A DNA stretch of 64,000 bases from Blastobasis lacticolella (GCA_905147135.1 LR990046.1:19064501-19128500), one strand, 5' to 3'. Positions 51,906 to 62,927 are shown, numbered from the stretch's first letter. The notes: a model not told the origin generated them from the sequence alone. Numbers and translations are program-made.

Positions 51906-52070
51906 ACTGAACTATTTTAAATGAAAAAAGGCTAAGAGGCTTCTCGATAAAATGGGCTTACCTACATTTAAATATTACCTATAAATATTTTTATCACAGC
52001 CTACCCACGACTATAAAATAATACGCTCCTTACATTTCGCTAAATTCAATGATTATTAATTATTAATACC

Positions 52071-52195
52071 AAAGTGGAATATATTTCTCATAGAATAAGA
52101 TAAAATTTTGTAACACGCCTTTTAAAAAGAGGAGCGTAACATAAAATAAGTGATACAAAAATGAACCTTATTCTATGAGCAATATATTCCACTTT
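52071..52195. mobile_element. MITE-V, complete fold-back copy
   Basis: The left arm AAAGTGGAATATATTTCTCA..TAGAATAAG is the inverted partner of CTTATTCTATGAGCAATATA..TTCCACTTT. The centre carries AACACGCCTTTTAAAAAGAG. It is the tidiest copy of the family. Confidence 0.75.
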
Positions 52196-52199
52196 TATG

Positions 52200-53435
52200 A
52201 CATACGGTACCGGGTCCAGGTCCATGCTCCACTACAAAGGTTTGTAGGGTAGAGCGGCGTATTGAATAAGATGATTGAATACGAATAGAACACAATTATA
52301 AAATTTATTTTTAATATATTATTTTAGTTATAGGGTCAATTTTTTAGAATTTAATAATGTGAACCAAAAATATAAGGTTTTATGTATAGGCAATATTGTT
52401 TTACTATACTTAGTTAGGTACATTATTTTATTAATTTTTATGTACCTTTAATTTTGATTTTAATAAATATTCCTTAATTAATTATACATCATGATCATTT
52501 TTGGCGAGGCTTTAGTTTAGAATGTAATCATGAGTAAATAATTTTATTCTTTATTAAATAACTTTAATGCTGTGAAATTTTAGGAATAATTTTAATATAA
52601 CGCCCATAACAACGTTGATTTGAACGGTTTTGCTTCATACTTTTTAACTCTGTATATATTACATTAATAAAATAAATTATATTATAATTACAACTTATGA
52701 ATGTTATTTACCACTACCTATTTTATTATACCTAAATTATAGGTCGATCTGCGACCTGCGTATTTATTTTAACACATCTGATCTTACGGGTATAAAAAAT
52801 GCTAAATTATCAGATCTATTACTTCCTTAACATTATATACAACTACCACCTAAATCGGCTAATTTAGGAAATAGTCATATATATGTCACCGTAAATGTAT
52901 ATACGACCGTGGTCGCACGACCCTTGCCAATTTGAACAGCGCCTAAGATTTTCTCGTATTTATTCATATGTAGGTAAATAACCAATGTCTGCTCTGTTTC
53001 CGTGTATATGCTTATCTATGAACATTATAACTATCTGGTTTAACTCAGGATGTTGTGGTAAGGCTCTTTGGTCTGATAGCGTTTAAATGCAGGCATTAAT
53101 GCAACAATGGGAGCTGGGTGGACTATAATTCGTTACTTAGGCGTGTAATGTACAAATTACGTGTACGCTTCTGCGGTATACGTTCAATATAAATACAAAG
53201 GGGAAGGTGGGGTGTATTGTTCCGTTGTACACTTGCGGACATTTTAATGTGGTCATCTATACTGATACTTCACTAAGACTGTAATTATAGTTATTATCAC
53301 ACTACTCATTGAGGAGTCTATTTTCGAAACTGGTATATTATTTGGCGTTTATATAAATCTCTTAGGGATAGATACTTCTTTTGTCGCCTGTTCGCCTGCG
53401 CTGGTTTAGTAACGTGTTGTGTAAGGCACAGGAAT
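52200..53435. other. AT-rich intergenic sequence, no feature seen
   Basis: Very AT-rich to about 52890 with no shared repeat. 53140-53430 shows nothing codon-like with splice signals. A polyadenylation signal for the SLC6-like gene could lie here (AATAAA-type motif near 52463), but I cannot link it. Confidence 0.4.
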
Positions 53436-53439
53436 ACGT

Positions 53440-53625
53440 CGGTGCCTAAGCCTGTCGGTAACGGGAAAGAGGTTCTGTGGAAGGTTTATGAAGCGATGGA
53501 TTGACATCGCCGAGTCGGATGTGAGAGCCAATGGCTAACTATGCAAGGATGCCCAAGACCGAGCGAAGTGAAGAAGAAAGGATCGAAAAACAGACTTTGG
53601 CAGAAGCTGATGATGATGACTAGTC
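53440..53625 (+). repeat. RTE-G 3' end
   Basis: GCGATGGATTGACATCGCCG, GACCGAGCGAAGTGAAGAAG and a GCTGATGATGATGACTAG tail. Confidence 0.65.
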
Positions 53626-54034
53626 TCAAACGTTTGCCGCACGAACGTGCCTCACGGGATTGCAACAGTCAACTGGCCTTTAAATACAAAAGTTTGATAG
53701 TAGTCGAAATCAAAGTCTATATTTAGAGATCTAGGACTTCATGAAAACTAGACATCTAGGTATAAGTCTGATATACAGGCCAACCCCAATTCATTTCACT
53801 TTAGACTGTTAGTAAATTTTGTACAATTATATACTGGGGTGTAACTTTGTTGTTTAGTTAGTGAAAACATATTGTACTGGTTGATGCTGTGGAATACTTT
53901 CCTACTGTTTCTTTTGTTTCTCATTGTCACATGATATCGACGCCTACATGTGTCCAGCAGACAAGTTTTTTGACGGTTATTAATTATCATTACCGAAATT
54001 CCCTACTAAAACAATTATTTAATACTTTTCATGG

Positions 54035-54275
54035 GTCAATGCTTAAGCCTCGCTATTCAGCTGGGCAACGCGGCCAGCCTCCTGGGCACCTTTCCAAATT
54101 CAGGGGACCTGGGTTATTTTTTTTATCTCTACTTTAGTTACGTGCAACGTGTTATAGAGGTGGGCAACGCATTGGCGATACTCTTGGTGTTGCTAATGTC
54201 TATAGGCAGTGGTGACCACTTTCCAGCAGGTGGCCCGCTTGCCTGTTTGCCTACTGAATGACATAAAAAAAAAAG
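54035..54275 (+). repeat. repeat-R copy with LINE C-terminal coding remnant
   Basis: It encodes QLGNAASLLGTF, a segment often seen near LINE 3' ends, then has GTGGGCAACGCATTGGCGAT and CTTTCCAGCAGGTGGCCCGC and ends in an A-run. Confidence 0.6.
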
Positions 54276-54279
54276 TTAG

Positions 54280-54985
54280 AATAACTCCAAAATATAAATT
54301 ATGTAATTTCTTGTAACAAAAAAATACGCCCCAGTTTGTGTGCACCGCACTGTACCGCATAAGCAAATTGCTCGCTCGCGTTGGATCCGACCGCAACAGA
54401 GGCGCAAGTGTACGCAGGGACGGTGCGTGTGGCACTTAAGTGTAATTAAACTGTTTACTTCCCAGGTGAATTTGTATATGGTGCTATGGGAATCTACCTA
54501 AATTATGTTTCATAACTGTATATTGCAGAAATATGATGATGATGAAATACCTACATAATCACATGCTCATGTAGACTCATGCATGGCTTCATCATGGCAT
54601 ATTCAGGTGGTACCAAAAATATTGAAATGTTCATGGCTGAGACAAAAAATATGTTTGCTCTGTTTGTCATGCCCTTGAAAGTTAGATGTTGGGCCAGGAT
54701 TTTGAGCGAAGCGAATTTTTTCTACTATGGGCAAGCCTAACCAAGGGATATTTTCTGAACTACAAATATTATCTTTATGTAAGCCACCACAAAGGCATTC
54801 TTTTAATGTGAAACGTTTTGAGGAAACTTAGAAGAAATTAGGTACCTCATAGATGAAAGTGAAAAGTGTGAAAATGTGAAAGATGTGGAATTATCTCCCT
54901 CCTGAAAGGCTTTTCTTTGTACTGCAACTTTTACTTCTTATTCAAACTCTCTTACTTATTCAAGTTCTTATTTGTACTATCTCCA
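54280..54985. other. intergenic sequence, no feature seen
   Basis: No supported exon and no named repeat. Confidence 0.4.
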
Positions 54986-54989
54986 TATT

Positions 54990-55142
54990 GGTTTCGTTTT
55001 CACGCGGCATGCGAGGGCTTGGGGTCCGCCTTCCTACTCCTCTTGGTCATTTCGCTCGGTCTTCCAGCGACACAGCTCGGACGTCAAGCTTGCTTCTACG
55101 GCCGTTCAGATATTTGTTCCCTATGTCGGTCTGCGCAAGATT
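54990..55142 (-). repeat. RTE-type LINE fragment
   Basis: GCATGCGAGGGCTTGGGGTC, TTCGCTCGGTCTTCCAGC and ATTTGTTCCCTATGTCGGTC resemble 7170-7350 in the same orientation. Confidence 0.45.
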
Positions 55143-55220
55143 AATTTGGGCGATACCACCACATATAATATATTTTTTTAATAAAAGTAAATCAATTGAC
55201 AATCTGTTAATATTTTTATT

Positions 55221-56199
55221 TTACACTAATATACAACATTTTTCACTATAGTCACAGTCGGTTGCTCTTCTGAATGTCAGATTTTCTGGGCACTGCGATT
55301 GCTTTGGGATGCATTCTCCGCCATTCCTCTGACATCTGGTTTCCGAGAGAGGCACTGAAACAACATTATTAAAAATTTAAACCCACCGAATTTCCAAGCT
55401 ACTTTCGCTTCAAGCCAGCGCCTATATGTGTGTTTAACCCTTTCCCCGCCAAGAGTTTTCATCAAAAACGTTCACCACACGCCACGATAATAAACGTCTC
55501 GACATAAATGTGTCGTCAGGTACTATAACGATAAGAAAAAATAGAGTTAAATTGGTAAGATTTATTTGTCTGATAGTATCGACATTGGCGGCGAGGGCAC
55601 GAAACTTAAACGTCTGATATATCAGACTTTGGCGCTGAAAAGGTTAAACGGCAGACTCTAAATGCTCCTACATAGCATACGACAAAATCCTTCCTAGCTA
55701 AAGTGCAAACAAACCAAGCGAGTGCGAGTACTTCATCAACCGGGCAAAGGAGCCAATACATCATCATCGTCATATATTTAAGAGTATGATTCTTGTCGAT
55801 GGAGCAATCGCCACTCTTCTCTCCTGTCTGCCAACCTCTTCAAAGTGAGCGCCGGAGATTATAGGGAGCCAATACATAAGCCATACTTATTCAGATCAGA
55901 ATGCTTGCTCTAGAATAATAATACCTAACATAATCGTAATAAAGCCCCAGCTACACTTTTTGAATAAGTCAGAGCTTAGACCAAAGCCCTAGACTTGCAT
56001 TTTCTAAAGCCCAGCCTGGATTAAATATCTGCCAGAACACACATACGACAGTACTTACCTGAATAACAACACTCATAGCCCATCTTCTGTTGGACCGGAC
56101 ACAGTCCTCTCTCATTCGATTGCTTCTCTTTTGGACAATCGAACGACTTTACGCATATCCCTCCACGGATCAAACATGGAATTTCAGAGTAGGGCTCAT
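55221..56199 (-). CDS. secreted cysteine-rich peptide gene, two six-Cys domains (exons 56199-56059 and 55354-55221; first exon not found)
   Basis: Exon 2 (56059-56199) has acceptor TTCTTTGCAG and donor TTCAG|GTAAGT, and exon 3 (55221-55354) has acceptor TTGTTTCAG; the junction phase is 1/2 and consistent. The first domain has spacing C-x6-C-x5-C-x11-C-x9-C-C and the second C-x6-C-x6-C-x11-C-x5-C-C, so it looks like a duplicated module. Small arthropod secreted peptides annotated as scoloptoxin-like have this kind of pattern, but function in an insect could equally be immune or inhibitory. A signal-peptide exon should lie above 56199 in phase 1; I could not identify it. AATAAA follows the stop directly (55220-55215). 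Confidence 0.65.
55434..55647. mobile_element. piggyBac-like MITE in an intron of the Cys-rich peptide gene
   Basis: TTAA flanks both ends (55434-55437, 55644-55647). The ends TTAACCCTTTCCCCGCCAA and, inverted, TTAACCTTTTCAGCGCCAA are imperfect terminal inverted repeats. A second inner pair (AAACGTCTCGACATAAATGT and TAAACGTCTGATATATCAGA) is partial. There is no transposase. Confidence 0.75.
55755..55865 (-). repeat. LINE 3' end fragment with GAT-type tail
   Basis: CATCATCATCGTCATATATT precedes GGAGCAATCGCCACTCTTCT. This is the tail-plus-end layout of the RTE-like families, minus orientation. Confidence 0.45.
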
Positions 56200-56924
56200 C
56201 TGCAAAGAAAAGTTATAATATATGCAAAAAGCTCACGCCTCTGTCTTACAGCTGGAGGGTAAGCATAGACAATGATGGAATATCGATTCTTGTAAAACGG
56301 TTCCTAAATACTAGCTTAAATCGACGGTCTTTACTGCATCCAGCTTCAATATTACTGCTGGATTCTGTTTTTGTGCAATTGCCACAACTGTATCGGGAAA
56401 GTCATAATCATCCTACCCGTAGGCCGTTGTGGTCCTCTACTGCCTCCGTCTACGCCTTCCATACCAACCGATCAACTTTTTGCTCGATCGACTTTACTAC
56501 AGGTCTGATGTATATTATAGTTTTACCAACAACAGTCGATACGCAGTTTTGATGTAGTCTAAATTGAGCCCAAACGTTTGCCATTTGCAAGAGCAAAGTT
56601 TCCTTAAGATCTAAACAGGCTGGCCTTAACAAACCCTAAAAGTAGTGGATCAGCGCTGTAACTGATATATTTTTGATGGGGCACATCTCTTGCTCAAAAA
56701 ATTCTTGTAACAAAAATGCAGAAACGGGGGTGCGTTTACACTGAGATGACATGCCTTATCCTTTAAACCGGAACATAATAATGCAAACATCGTAGGCAGG
56801 AGATCTACCTCTAGGTAACGAGGTGGTACTAACCCAGAGGATTCCTCAGTCTGGATAAAGTTCTACCACAGGAAAACACACTACAACACGCTTGATCATC
56901 ACAACATATCATGAATAGGAATCC

Positions 56925-57135
56925 ATGCATAGATGGGGCCGTAAAGTTCTCGAGTGGCGATCACGTACTGGTAGACACAACGTGGGTGGGCCTCCCACAA
57001 GGACCGACGACCTGGTAAAAATCGCAGATACCAGTGGGATGCGAAAGGCGCTAAGATTGGCCGTTGTGGAGATATCTGGGGGAGGCTTAAGTCCAGCAGT
57101 GGCCGCCTTCAGGCTGATATGACGATGATGATGAA
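56925..57135 (+). repeat. RTE-F 3' end
   Basis: It encodes KVLEWRSRTGRHNVGGPPT and ends GGCTGATATGACGATGATGA. About 200 bp, 5'-truncated. Confidence 0.7.
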
Positions 57136-57139
57136 TAGG

Positions 57140-57985
57140 AATTCGTTTTGCCAAGTATTTACTCGTTGCCTCGTTAAATTGTGGCCGAAATGTGGTGATG
57201 ATAATGATTCATTAGCTCGACTAATGAAAATAAAGCTACCAAGTACCTAAGATATGCTGAGTGGTAAACTGCCGAACTAGGTATAGGTACAGTGCAAGAG
57301 CTCAAGCGCATGCCCACCTTAAGAATCATATTATTTTGCACTTCTATGTAGTTGTTAAACGTTATTTATAGCATTCATGAATATTTTGGGGGGCAAAAGG
57401 ACGAGTCTTTTGGGTATAAACCCTCTCTCCTTTTAATAAACTGACTTTGTCTAACGATGCACCAAAGGCCGTGAATGTTGCTGTAGCGGCAAAGGAAAAT
57501 TTTCTTGAAGTGGTATTGCACTTATTCTCTTGTACTGTACATATTTAAAAAAGTTCTATCAACAAAGCTGGTCATCTATTAACTCACAGCTACTTACTAC
57601 TTACAGTCAGGATTATTAACTCCATTGTAACACGTTACAAATTGCAATAACGTTGCGCATATAATTGCAACATTGCAACATTGCCTTATGTTTGACATAA
57701 TTACGTAACAATTTTAAAAATATACAAGATGTGAACACTATACTTTTCCTGATAGGTACCTAAATAAGACTGAATAAGAACTTTGTTATTCGTAAGCAAT
57801 AAATAAAGTTAAGGCGCACTATCTGTAGACTAAAGTGTGTAGCTATGGGTGCAGCAATACTATTAGCCTTTTATAACTATTTCCACTAACACCTCTAGAA
57901 ATAGGATGATTAAACTTTGTTGTTGTTAGTTTTGCGACAGCCCCGATACCTGGGGCCTGACCACCTGATGCGCTAATTACATTGG
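57140..57985. other. intergenic sequence, no feature seen
   Basis: AT-rich, with a TTGCAACATTGCAACATTGC motif near 57670. No gene or shared repeat is recognised. Confidence 0.4.
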
Positions 57986-57989
57986 GCTA

Positions 57990-58110
57990 AATTCAGAAGC
58001 AAAACGAGTGAGAGCAAATCAAAGTTGAATGTATTGCTCATAGAATAAGGTCCATTTTTGTGTCCCTTATATTATGTTACGCGTTGCTACGATTTTGAAA
58101 GGCAACCCAG
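57990..58110. repeat. MITE-V left half
   Basis: AATTCAGAAGCAAAACGAGT, TGTATTGCTCATAGAATAAG and TATTATGTTACGCGTTGCTA, without the right arm. Confidence 0.5.
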
Positions 58111-58452
58111 GCTTGACGTCGTTAAGGATGAAGCGGTTGTACGCTATCAAGGATGTCTGGGTCCGAACGAAGTGGGCAAGGAGAAGTACGAAGGCAGACC
58201 CCCTTCCTTCTTACGGAGAATACAACTAATATATATAGCGGCCTAGTTGCCCTAACGGCACTGGTCTAGTGGCAGTATGCTTGCGAAACTGATAACAAAG
58301 GTTAAGTCACATAAAAAATATATATAAAAAAATATATTTATAAACAAAAATTATGTATGGGTTAAGCAAAGTCGAATTAGGTAGTTAGGTGTGCCTTCTA
58401 ATACCGCTGGTGAAGCTCCTTTCGGGATCCTGAGATTGGTTTAACTGTCTCA

Positions 58453-58602
58453 GGGGGCTTACCATGAACTCTTATAGCAGGACCTAAACAGATTTGCTTT
58501 CAGTTTGAACGAGACAAGCTTATGTGACACGCATAGCGCTGTCTCGTTCTAAGCAGGGCAGTTCTGTTTAGGTCCTGCTATAAGAGTTCATGGTAAGCCC
58601 CC
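58453..58602. mobile_element. 150-bp fold-back element with perfect 40-bp arms
   Basis: 58453-58492 (GGGGGCTTACCATGAACTCT onward) is exactly complementary to 58563-58602. Inside, GAACGAGACA and TGTCTCGTTC form a second inverted pair. There is no coding capacity. Perfect arms suggest a recent insertion. I could not identify a target-site duplication. Confidence 0.85.
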
Positions 58603-58919
58603 AGACGCCGATTGGCACCCCATGACGGTATAAATATACGGCCAAGTACAAAATGTTTGGTTTTGTGTAGCCTCATAACAAATCAGCCTGTACTATGTTA
58701 GCCCGCATGTAGTGCGAAAGAATTTGAATGAATAACTAATTATCATTTTGATAAAGCTATTGCGTCAACCATTACAACCGCGTACATCCTCTCATTTATA
58801 CGGTTGCTAAATTACTTAATTTTTGTTTAAAACTGCTTATCTTTCCAATGGAAACAGGTTTTGACGAAGCTAACAGACTGAGGTGAAAATACAAACAAAT
58901 TGCGGTAACTTTCACTTAC

Positions 58920-59195
58920 TCTTTACGAGTTATGTACATTAGTTGAATGCTAACCGAGACGCATGCAGTGAGGGAAAACATCGTGATAAAACCGGCACAT
59001 TCAACTAAATGTGTAACCATTATCCAATCTGATTAGGTTGCAGGGTCACGGATGACAGATGGCAGTCGCTCCACTGTAATTATCTGATCTGCCAAATCCT
59101 AGATAATGGTGAAGGCGGACCCCGGGCGAGGACCCACTAGGCTGCACGAAAGTAGAACCGGGACATTAACGCCAAGACGATGATAATATGTCTAC
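58920..59195 (+). repeat. SINE-A copy, head truncated
   Basis: It runs from GAGTTATGTACATTAGTTGA to the complete 3' end ACCGGGACATTAACGCCAAG and a ACGATGATAAT tail. It is the best copy for the tail. Confidence 0.75.
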
Positions 59196-59239
59196 TATAT
59201 TTTCACTGTGTTTTCTTATAATGAAACATGTATTGTATG

Positions 59240-59330
59240 AAATATTTATTAGAACAGAAGGATAATCATCGTCTTAGCGTTCGATTCCGGGTACAGGGTC
59301 CACTTTCCTTCTATTTCTCCTCCACTTCGC
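59240..59330 (-). repeat. RTE-G-like 3' end fragment
   Basis: AATCATCGTCTTAGCGTTCG and GGGTCCACTTTCCTTCTATT are the complement of the AAGCGGACCC-type end with a GAT tail. Confidence 0.45.
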
Positions 59331-59334
59331 CCGG

Positions 59335-59800
59335 TGTTCAGCAACGAGTGTAACGTCGTACCAGAATCCAACGCTACAGGCACCCACGATTGTGTAGAAG
59401 GTATAATCCCCCCCCTTCTCGCAGATACTTTGGTTTCCTTACACCTACGGAGAGACGGTTCGCTCTTTGTGTGTTCTCTACCGTCTGTACAACAGGGTAT
59501 GTTCCGAAGAACTGTTTCACTTGGTGCCACCATCACTTTTCCACCTCCGACGATGGGATAGATTTCATTCACAGCATTTAGCATCAAACCAACGTACGGG
59601 TGTCGCGAGCCTTTTACCGCACACGTGCAAGGTGTAGAATGAGCTCCCTCTTGCAAGTCTTTCCTTTGCATTATAACATGGGGTTCTTCAAAAGGCATGT
59701 CTACAGGTATCTCAAAGGCCGGCACCCCATCAGCTCCCCTTAGGTTGCAGATGTTCTGGACGACGGTGGCCGCTTTCCATCAGGTGGATCCGTATCCGTC
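59335..59800 (+). repeat. LINE-H C-terminal fragment, plus orientation
   Basis: Across broken frames the + strand gives RRFALCVFSTVC / FVFYRLYN-type, WNELPLASL-type and SKGMSTGISKA readings, and the GGACGACGGTGGCCGCTTTC end. It parallels 24165-24600. The 158-residue antisense frame here is therefore spurious. Confidence 0.6.
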
Positions 59801-60459
59801 CGTATACCTCTTTAGGCAATTACACAAACGTCTGCATAGAGGAAAAATTGTATATACAGGAGTCTGCATATATGTCTGTGATAGTCTGTGAGTGGCCATC
59901 ATCGCCTGTAATCGTGAGTAATCGGTTAATTCTCGGTACATCAAAGGAATGCGTGTCAGTGATCGTGCGCTTCACTGAACTACTACTCCACTAGTCACAC
60001 GGAAGAGGGTAGAACAAGAAAGTAGTGCGTGTAACGATAAATAGTTAACATCCATCACCTTTTTTGCCTCCATTTATTTAACACGTCCATTTTATGACGC
60101 ACATTCCGATAATGATTAGTTCAGAGCATATAATGGCAGCAGTTACTTCGACGTCCATCTTCAACAGACGATAGTAAATAAACAGTTACGATTGTGTAGA
60201 CAGCAGTCAGCAACTCATAATCGCGGCGATGATGGATCGGCATTCATGGAAGGCCATTGAGAAGAGGGGCCATGAGCCCAATAACGTAGGTACCGTGGAT
60301 ATAGGGGACACCGTGCCCTCGCACACGGCAACTGGTACAGTGACGCCAGATCAGTAAGATGAAGAAAGTAAGGTAGGTATAATCAGTGTTGATTATATAG
60401 AAGTATGTACTACAGGTAGAAGTAGTTACTTACTTTAGGTAGGTCATGGGGTGGGGTAG

Positions 60460-60605
60460 GTATTTAAGATTTTTTTTTAATCCACTAAGGTGGCATACAA
60501 GCTTGCGGCCTGCCTGATGGTAAGCAGTCACCGCAGCCTATGGACGTTTGCAATACCAGGGGCATCACCCACGCGTTGCTGACCCCGTAAAAACCTTATA
60601 TACTT
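60460..60605 (-). repeat. repeat-R-like 3' end, minus orientation
   Basis: A T-run (60468-60480) precedes AATCCACTAAGGTGGCATAC, CCTATGGACGTTTGCAATAC and ATCACCCACGCGTTGCTGAC. Confidence 0.55.
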
Positions 60606-60645
60606 ATAAAAAATACCATTATCATTAGCACCCAATACGGTTGCC

Positions 60646-60651
60646 TTTATT
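60646..60651 (-). terminator. polyadenylation signal of the 48-residue Cys-rich gene
   Basis: The minus strand reads AATAAA here, about 117 nt after the stop codon at 60768. Confidence 0.5.
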
Positions 60652-60767
60652 TCGCAAAAAAAGTAAAGCTTTTTACTCCAAACGCATATATACTATACAC
60701 ATTGTTGGTCTGGAAGGCAGAAGTGAAGTTATGACGTCGAAATAGTTCTGGTTCACATGGCATATGG

Positions 60768-60914
60768 TTACATCTTAGTCTTGCAACGGTGGTTAAACTT
60801 CCAACTGTATGTTCCGAAGGGGACCCCGCAAGGACCGATATACGGCGCTGGATACAGGTTTCCAGCCTTTTCGACGCAAGGGATTCCACACAGTGGACAA
60901 GTTTTGCAAGGCAT
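60768..60914 (-). CDS. 48-residue Cys/Gly/Pro-rich protein
   Basis: A single-exon frame starts ATG at 60914 (MPCKTCPLCGIPC) and ends TAA. It has six Cys, mostly in C-x-x-C and C-G settings, plus a GPCG element. It is too short for usual ORF cut-offs. It has a TATA box 40 nt upstream of the ATG, a very short 5' UTR and an AATAAA after it. The neighbouring gene at 61564 has a similar Cys/Gly/Pro character. Small Cys-Gly-Pro proteins are known in insect sperm, and metallothionein-like metal binding is another option. I do not recognise a specific family. Confidence 0.6.
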   Translation of the reverse strand: MPCKTCPLCGIPCVEKAGNLYPAPYIGPCGVPFGTYSWKFNHRCKTKM

Positions 60915-60953
60915 CTTGATAGTTTAGGGGACTTTAAGGCTTGACTACTAAGA

Positions 60954-60960
60954 TTTTATA
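60954..60960 (-). promoter_or_regulatory. TATA box of the 48-residue Cys-rich gene
   Basis: The minus strand reads TATAAAA, 40 nt before the ATG at 60914. That places transcription start only about 10-15 nt before the ATG. Confidence 0.55.
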
Positions 60961-60964
60961 CGAA

Positions 60965-61490
60965 TATTTCGTTTGTAGTCTTAGGTTCTTCTATGGCTGT
61001 AAGGATCCTAACACTTTACGATTTTTTTCAAATTTTATGAAAAATGATTGAAAGTTGTCGTGGAGACGTTTGACAGGATATGTGAAATTATTTATTGAAT
61101 TTGATTACCTCATAGGGAAAATTATGTGTCTATGGATTACCTACTAAACCGGCCAGTTTTTTTATCGTCACGATTCAGAAACACAAACTTTTCGCTTTTA
61201 GAAAAATCTCGGATCAAGATTCGGTGGTCATTGAGAAAATAATAGAATATCCAATTTTTTTGTCGCTGCCAAAAATATTGGGTATGACTTTTTGCTTAAA
61301 GCTATAGAGAATGCAATCCAGAAAAGAATCATTCCCTTTTCTGGCGTACTTCAAAAATGACAAGTACCTAGTATCAAATTCTTTTTGAAAAAGATGCTCG
61401 CGTTATTGATTTTCTTCACTGTTGTAATGGCACTAAAATTTGCATAAAATTTAAAACTCAAACTAAAAAATTCAAAATTTCCCCAAAAAA
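60965..61490. other. intergenic region between two divergent Cys-rich genes
   Basis: About 0.5 kb of AT-rich DNA lies between the two TATA boxes, with no named repeat. It may act as a shared promoter region. Confidence 0.45.
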
Positions 61491-61493
61491 AAT

Positions 61494-61500
61494 TATAAAA
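61494..61500 (+). promoter_or_regulatory. TATA box of the two-exon Cys-rich gene
   Basis: TATAAAA, 64 nt upstream of the ATG at 61564. Confidence 0.55.
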
Positions 61501-61563
61501 CGTTAATCAACGAAAGACATCGTCAAAATTTCCGAATTTCTCTGACACACTGACATAGCGAAA

Positions 61564-62791
61564 ATGCCTCTCAGGAATTGCTGTCTTGGATGCCAGGGAG
61601 TCCAGTGTGGAAAGCGTGGCCCCTGTAAGTGCACTGGAGACAAGGTCACGGGACCCAACTGTGTAATGAGCCGGGGTTGTTACTGCCCAGCGCGTTGCAA
61701 AGATCCTGTCTGCCTACATGGGTACGAAAATAAATATTTTTTTGAGGAAAAATGTCTGATCATTATCATGCGCACATCAAGATTCCATCATTATCATCAA
61801 CTGTATCCTATTTTAGTGTAGGTTTTTAAGTTTAATTTTGAATCACTCAATATCTGATGAGGTCTTCCCTACCCATCCCAAAACAATGTTAGACGCCAAA
61901 GTTGCATTTTCTAAGCTGTCGAAGTCGAGGTGACTCCTCCCAATTTTGCCAAAACCTCCACGCCATTCGGGTTGAAGATCGCTATGTTGAAAGCGCAACA
62001 TAATTTCTACTGCTCCACTTATGAGGTCAGAAGTACTGGCTGGGAAGTGCCTCTGGATTTTTAACTTGTAAATCCGTAAATAATGGAAATAATTTCATTG
62101 TTTTCTACGGGGGTTGGTGCTTTCTGTTGGTGTTGTGATTTCTGGCGGGCAAAATACTATGGTTATGGTTGTACATTATGCCGAAACTACGCCAGTTTAG
62201 TCCGACGACGCAACATCCTACTTCCTCATTATCATTGTATATTATTACTAGCGGACCCGACAGACGTTGTCCTGTCTACACGTCTTTAATTTGAAAATTT
62301 CAAACTTTTTTACAAAATTGTGAATCTAAACCATTCCCAGATCCCCTTGAACACACACAAAAAATTTCATCAAAATCGGTCCAGTCGTTTGAGAGAAGTT
62401 CAGTGACATACACACTCACAGAAGAATTATATATATAAAGATTTTTAAGACTTTTTTTTTAAACGAAATTCGTGTGAACGCTTAATACTTATGCCGTGGG
62501 TCTTCTTGCGGATCATTATAATTTAGAAGCCTTCAAGGCTTTAGTGAATAGGCTGTTCTTAGACAGGCAAGCTCCAACATCGGCCGCATTGTCACTTACC
62601 ACCTGGCCAGATGGTAAGTGACGATGCGACCTTGGTCAATACCTGACTAGTTTATAATAAAAATAATCATCTTTTGCAGTGCTCGACGTGGTGTGGTGGC
62701 TGGTTCATACTTCAGCCGTGGCTACGGATGCATAGGTGGTTGCAACAGTGGTCTCTTTTGCTGCTGTTGTGGCCCCGAATGTGGCTACTAA
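61564..62791 (+). CDS. Cys/Gly-rich protein, two exons (61564-61721, 62680-62791)
   Basis: Exon 1 donor CATGG|GTACGA and exon 2 acceptor CTTTTGCAG|TGC join in phase 2 and give 89 residues. Exon 1 is dense in Cys (MPLRNCCLGCQGVQCGKRGP start, later CYCPARC). Exon 2 has a Gly/Ser/Tyr stretch and ends in a C-C-C-C-G-P-E-C-G-Y tail. There is no signal peptide, so it is probably cytosolic or nuclear. Cys-Gly-Pro-rich sperm structural proteins and metallothionein-like proteins are the closest known types. AATAAA follows at 62844 and again near 62900. Confidence 0.65.
62245..62455 (+). repeat. repeat-P/Helitron-like copy in the intron of the Cys-rich gene
   Basis: It starts ACTAGCGGACCCGACAGACG and has ATCAAAATCGGTCCAGTCGT and ATTATATATATAAAGAT at the end. 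This is a very common lepidopteran interspersed-repeat layout. Confidence 0.55.
62505..62640 (+). repeat. LINE-J 3' fragment
   Basis: GGCTTTAGTGAATAGGCTGT, ACAGGCAAGCTCCAACATCG and CGCATTGTCACTTACCACCT are the coding-direction form of 22262-22380. The end duplicates GGTAAGTGACGATGCG in inverse. Confidence 0.55.
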
Positions 62792-62843
62792 GTTCTCTAC
62801 TGTCTTCTGGTTCGATTTCGAGTACTTTCACGTGATGTCACTT

Positions 62844-62849
62844 AATAAA
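62844..62849 (+). terminator. polyadenylation signal of the two-exon Cys-rich gene
   Basis: AATAAA lies 52 nt after the stop codon at 62791. A second AATAAA-type motif follows near 62901. Confidence 0.6.
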
Positions 62850-62927
62850 GTCTTGTGCATCATGTGTGTTATTGGAAGTCTTTTTATATGATGTCACCAA
62901 ATAAATTTTATATGTACGCTTTTATGA

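Noticed and set aside
59249..59725. 158-residue minus-strand frame
   Set aside because: The plus strand carries a LINE-H C-terminal fragment here, so the frame is a shadow.
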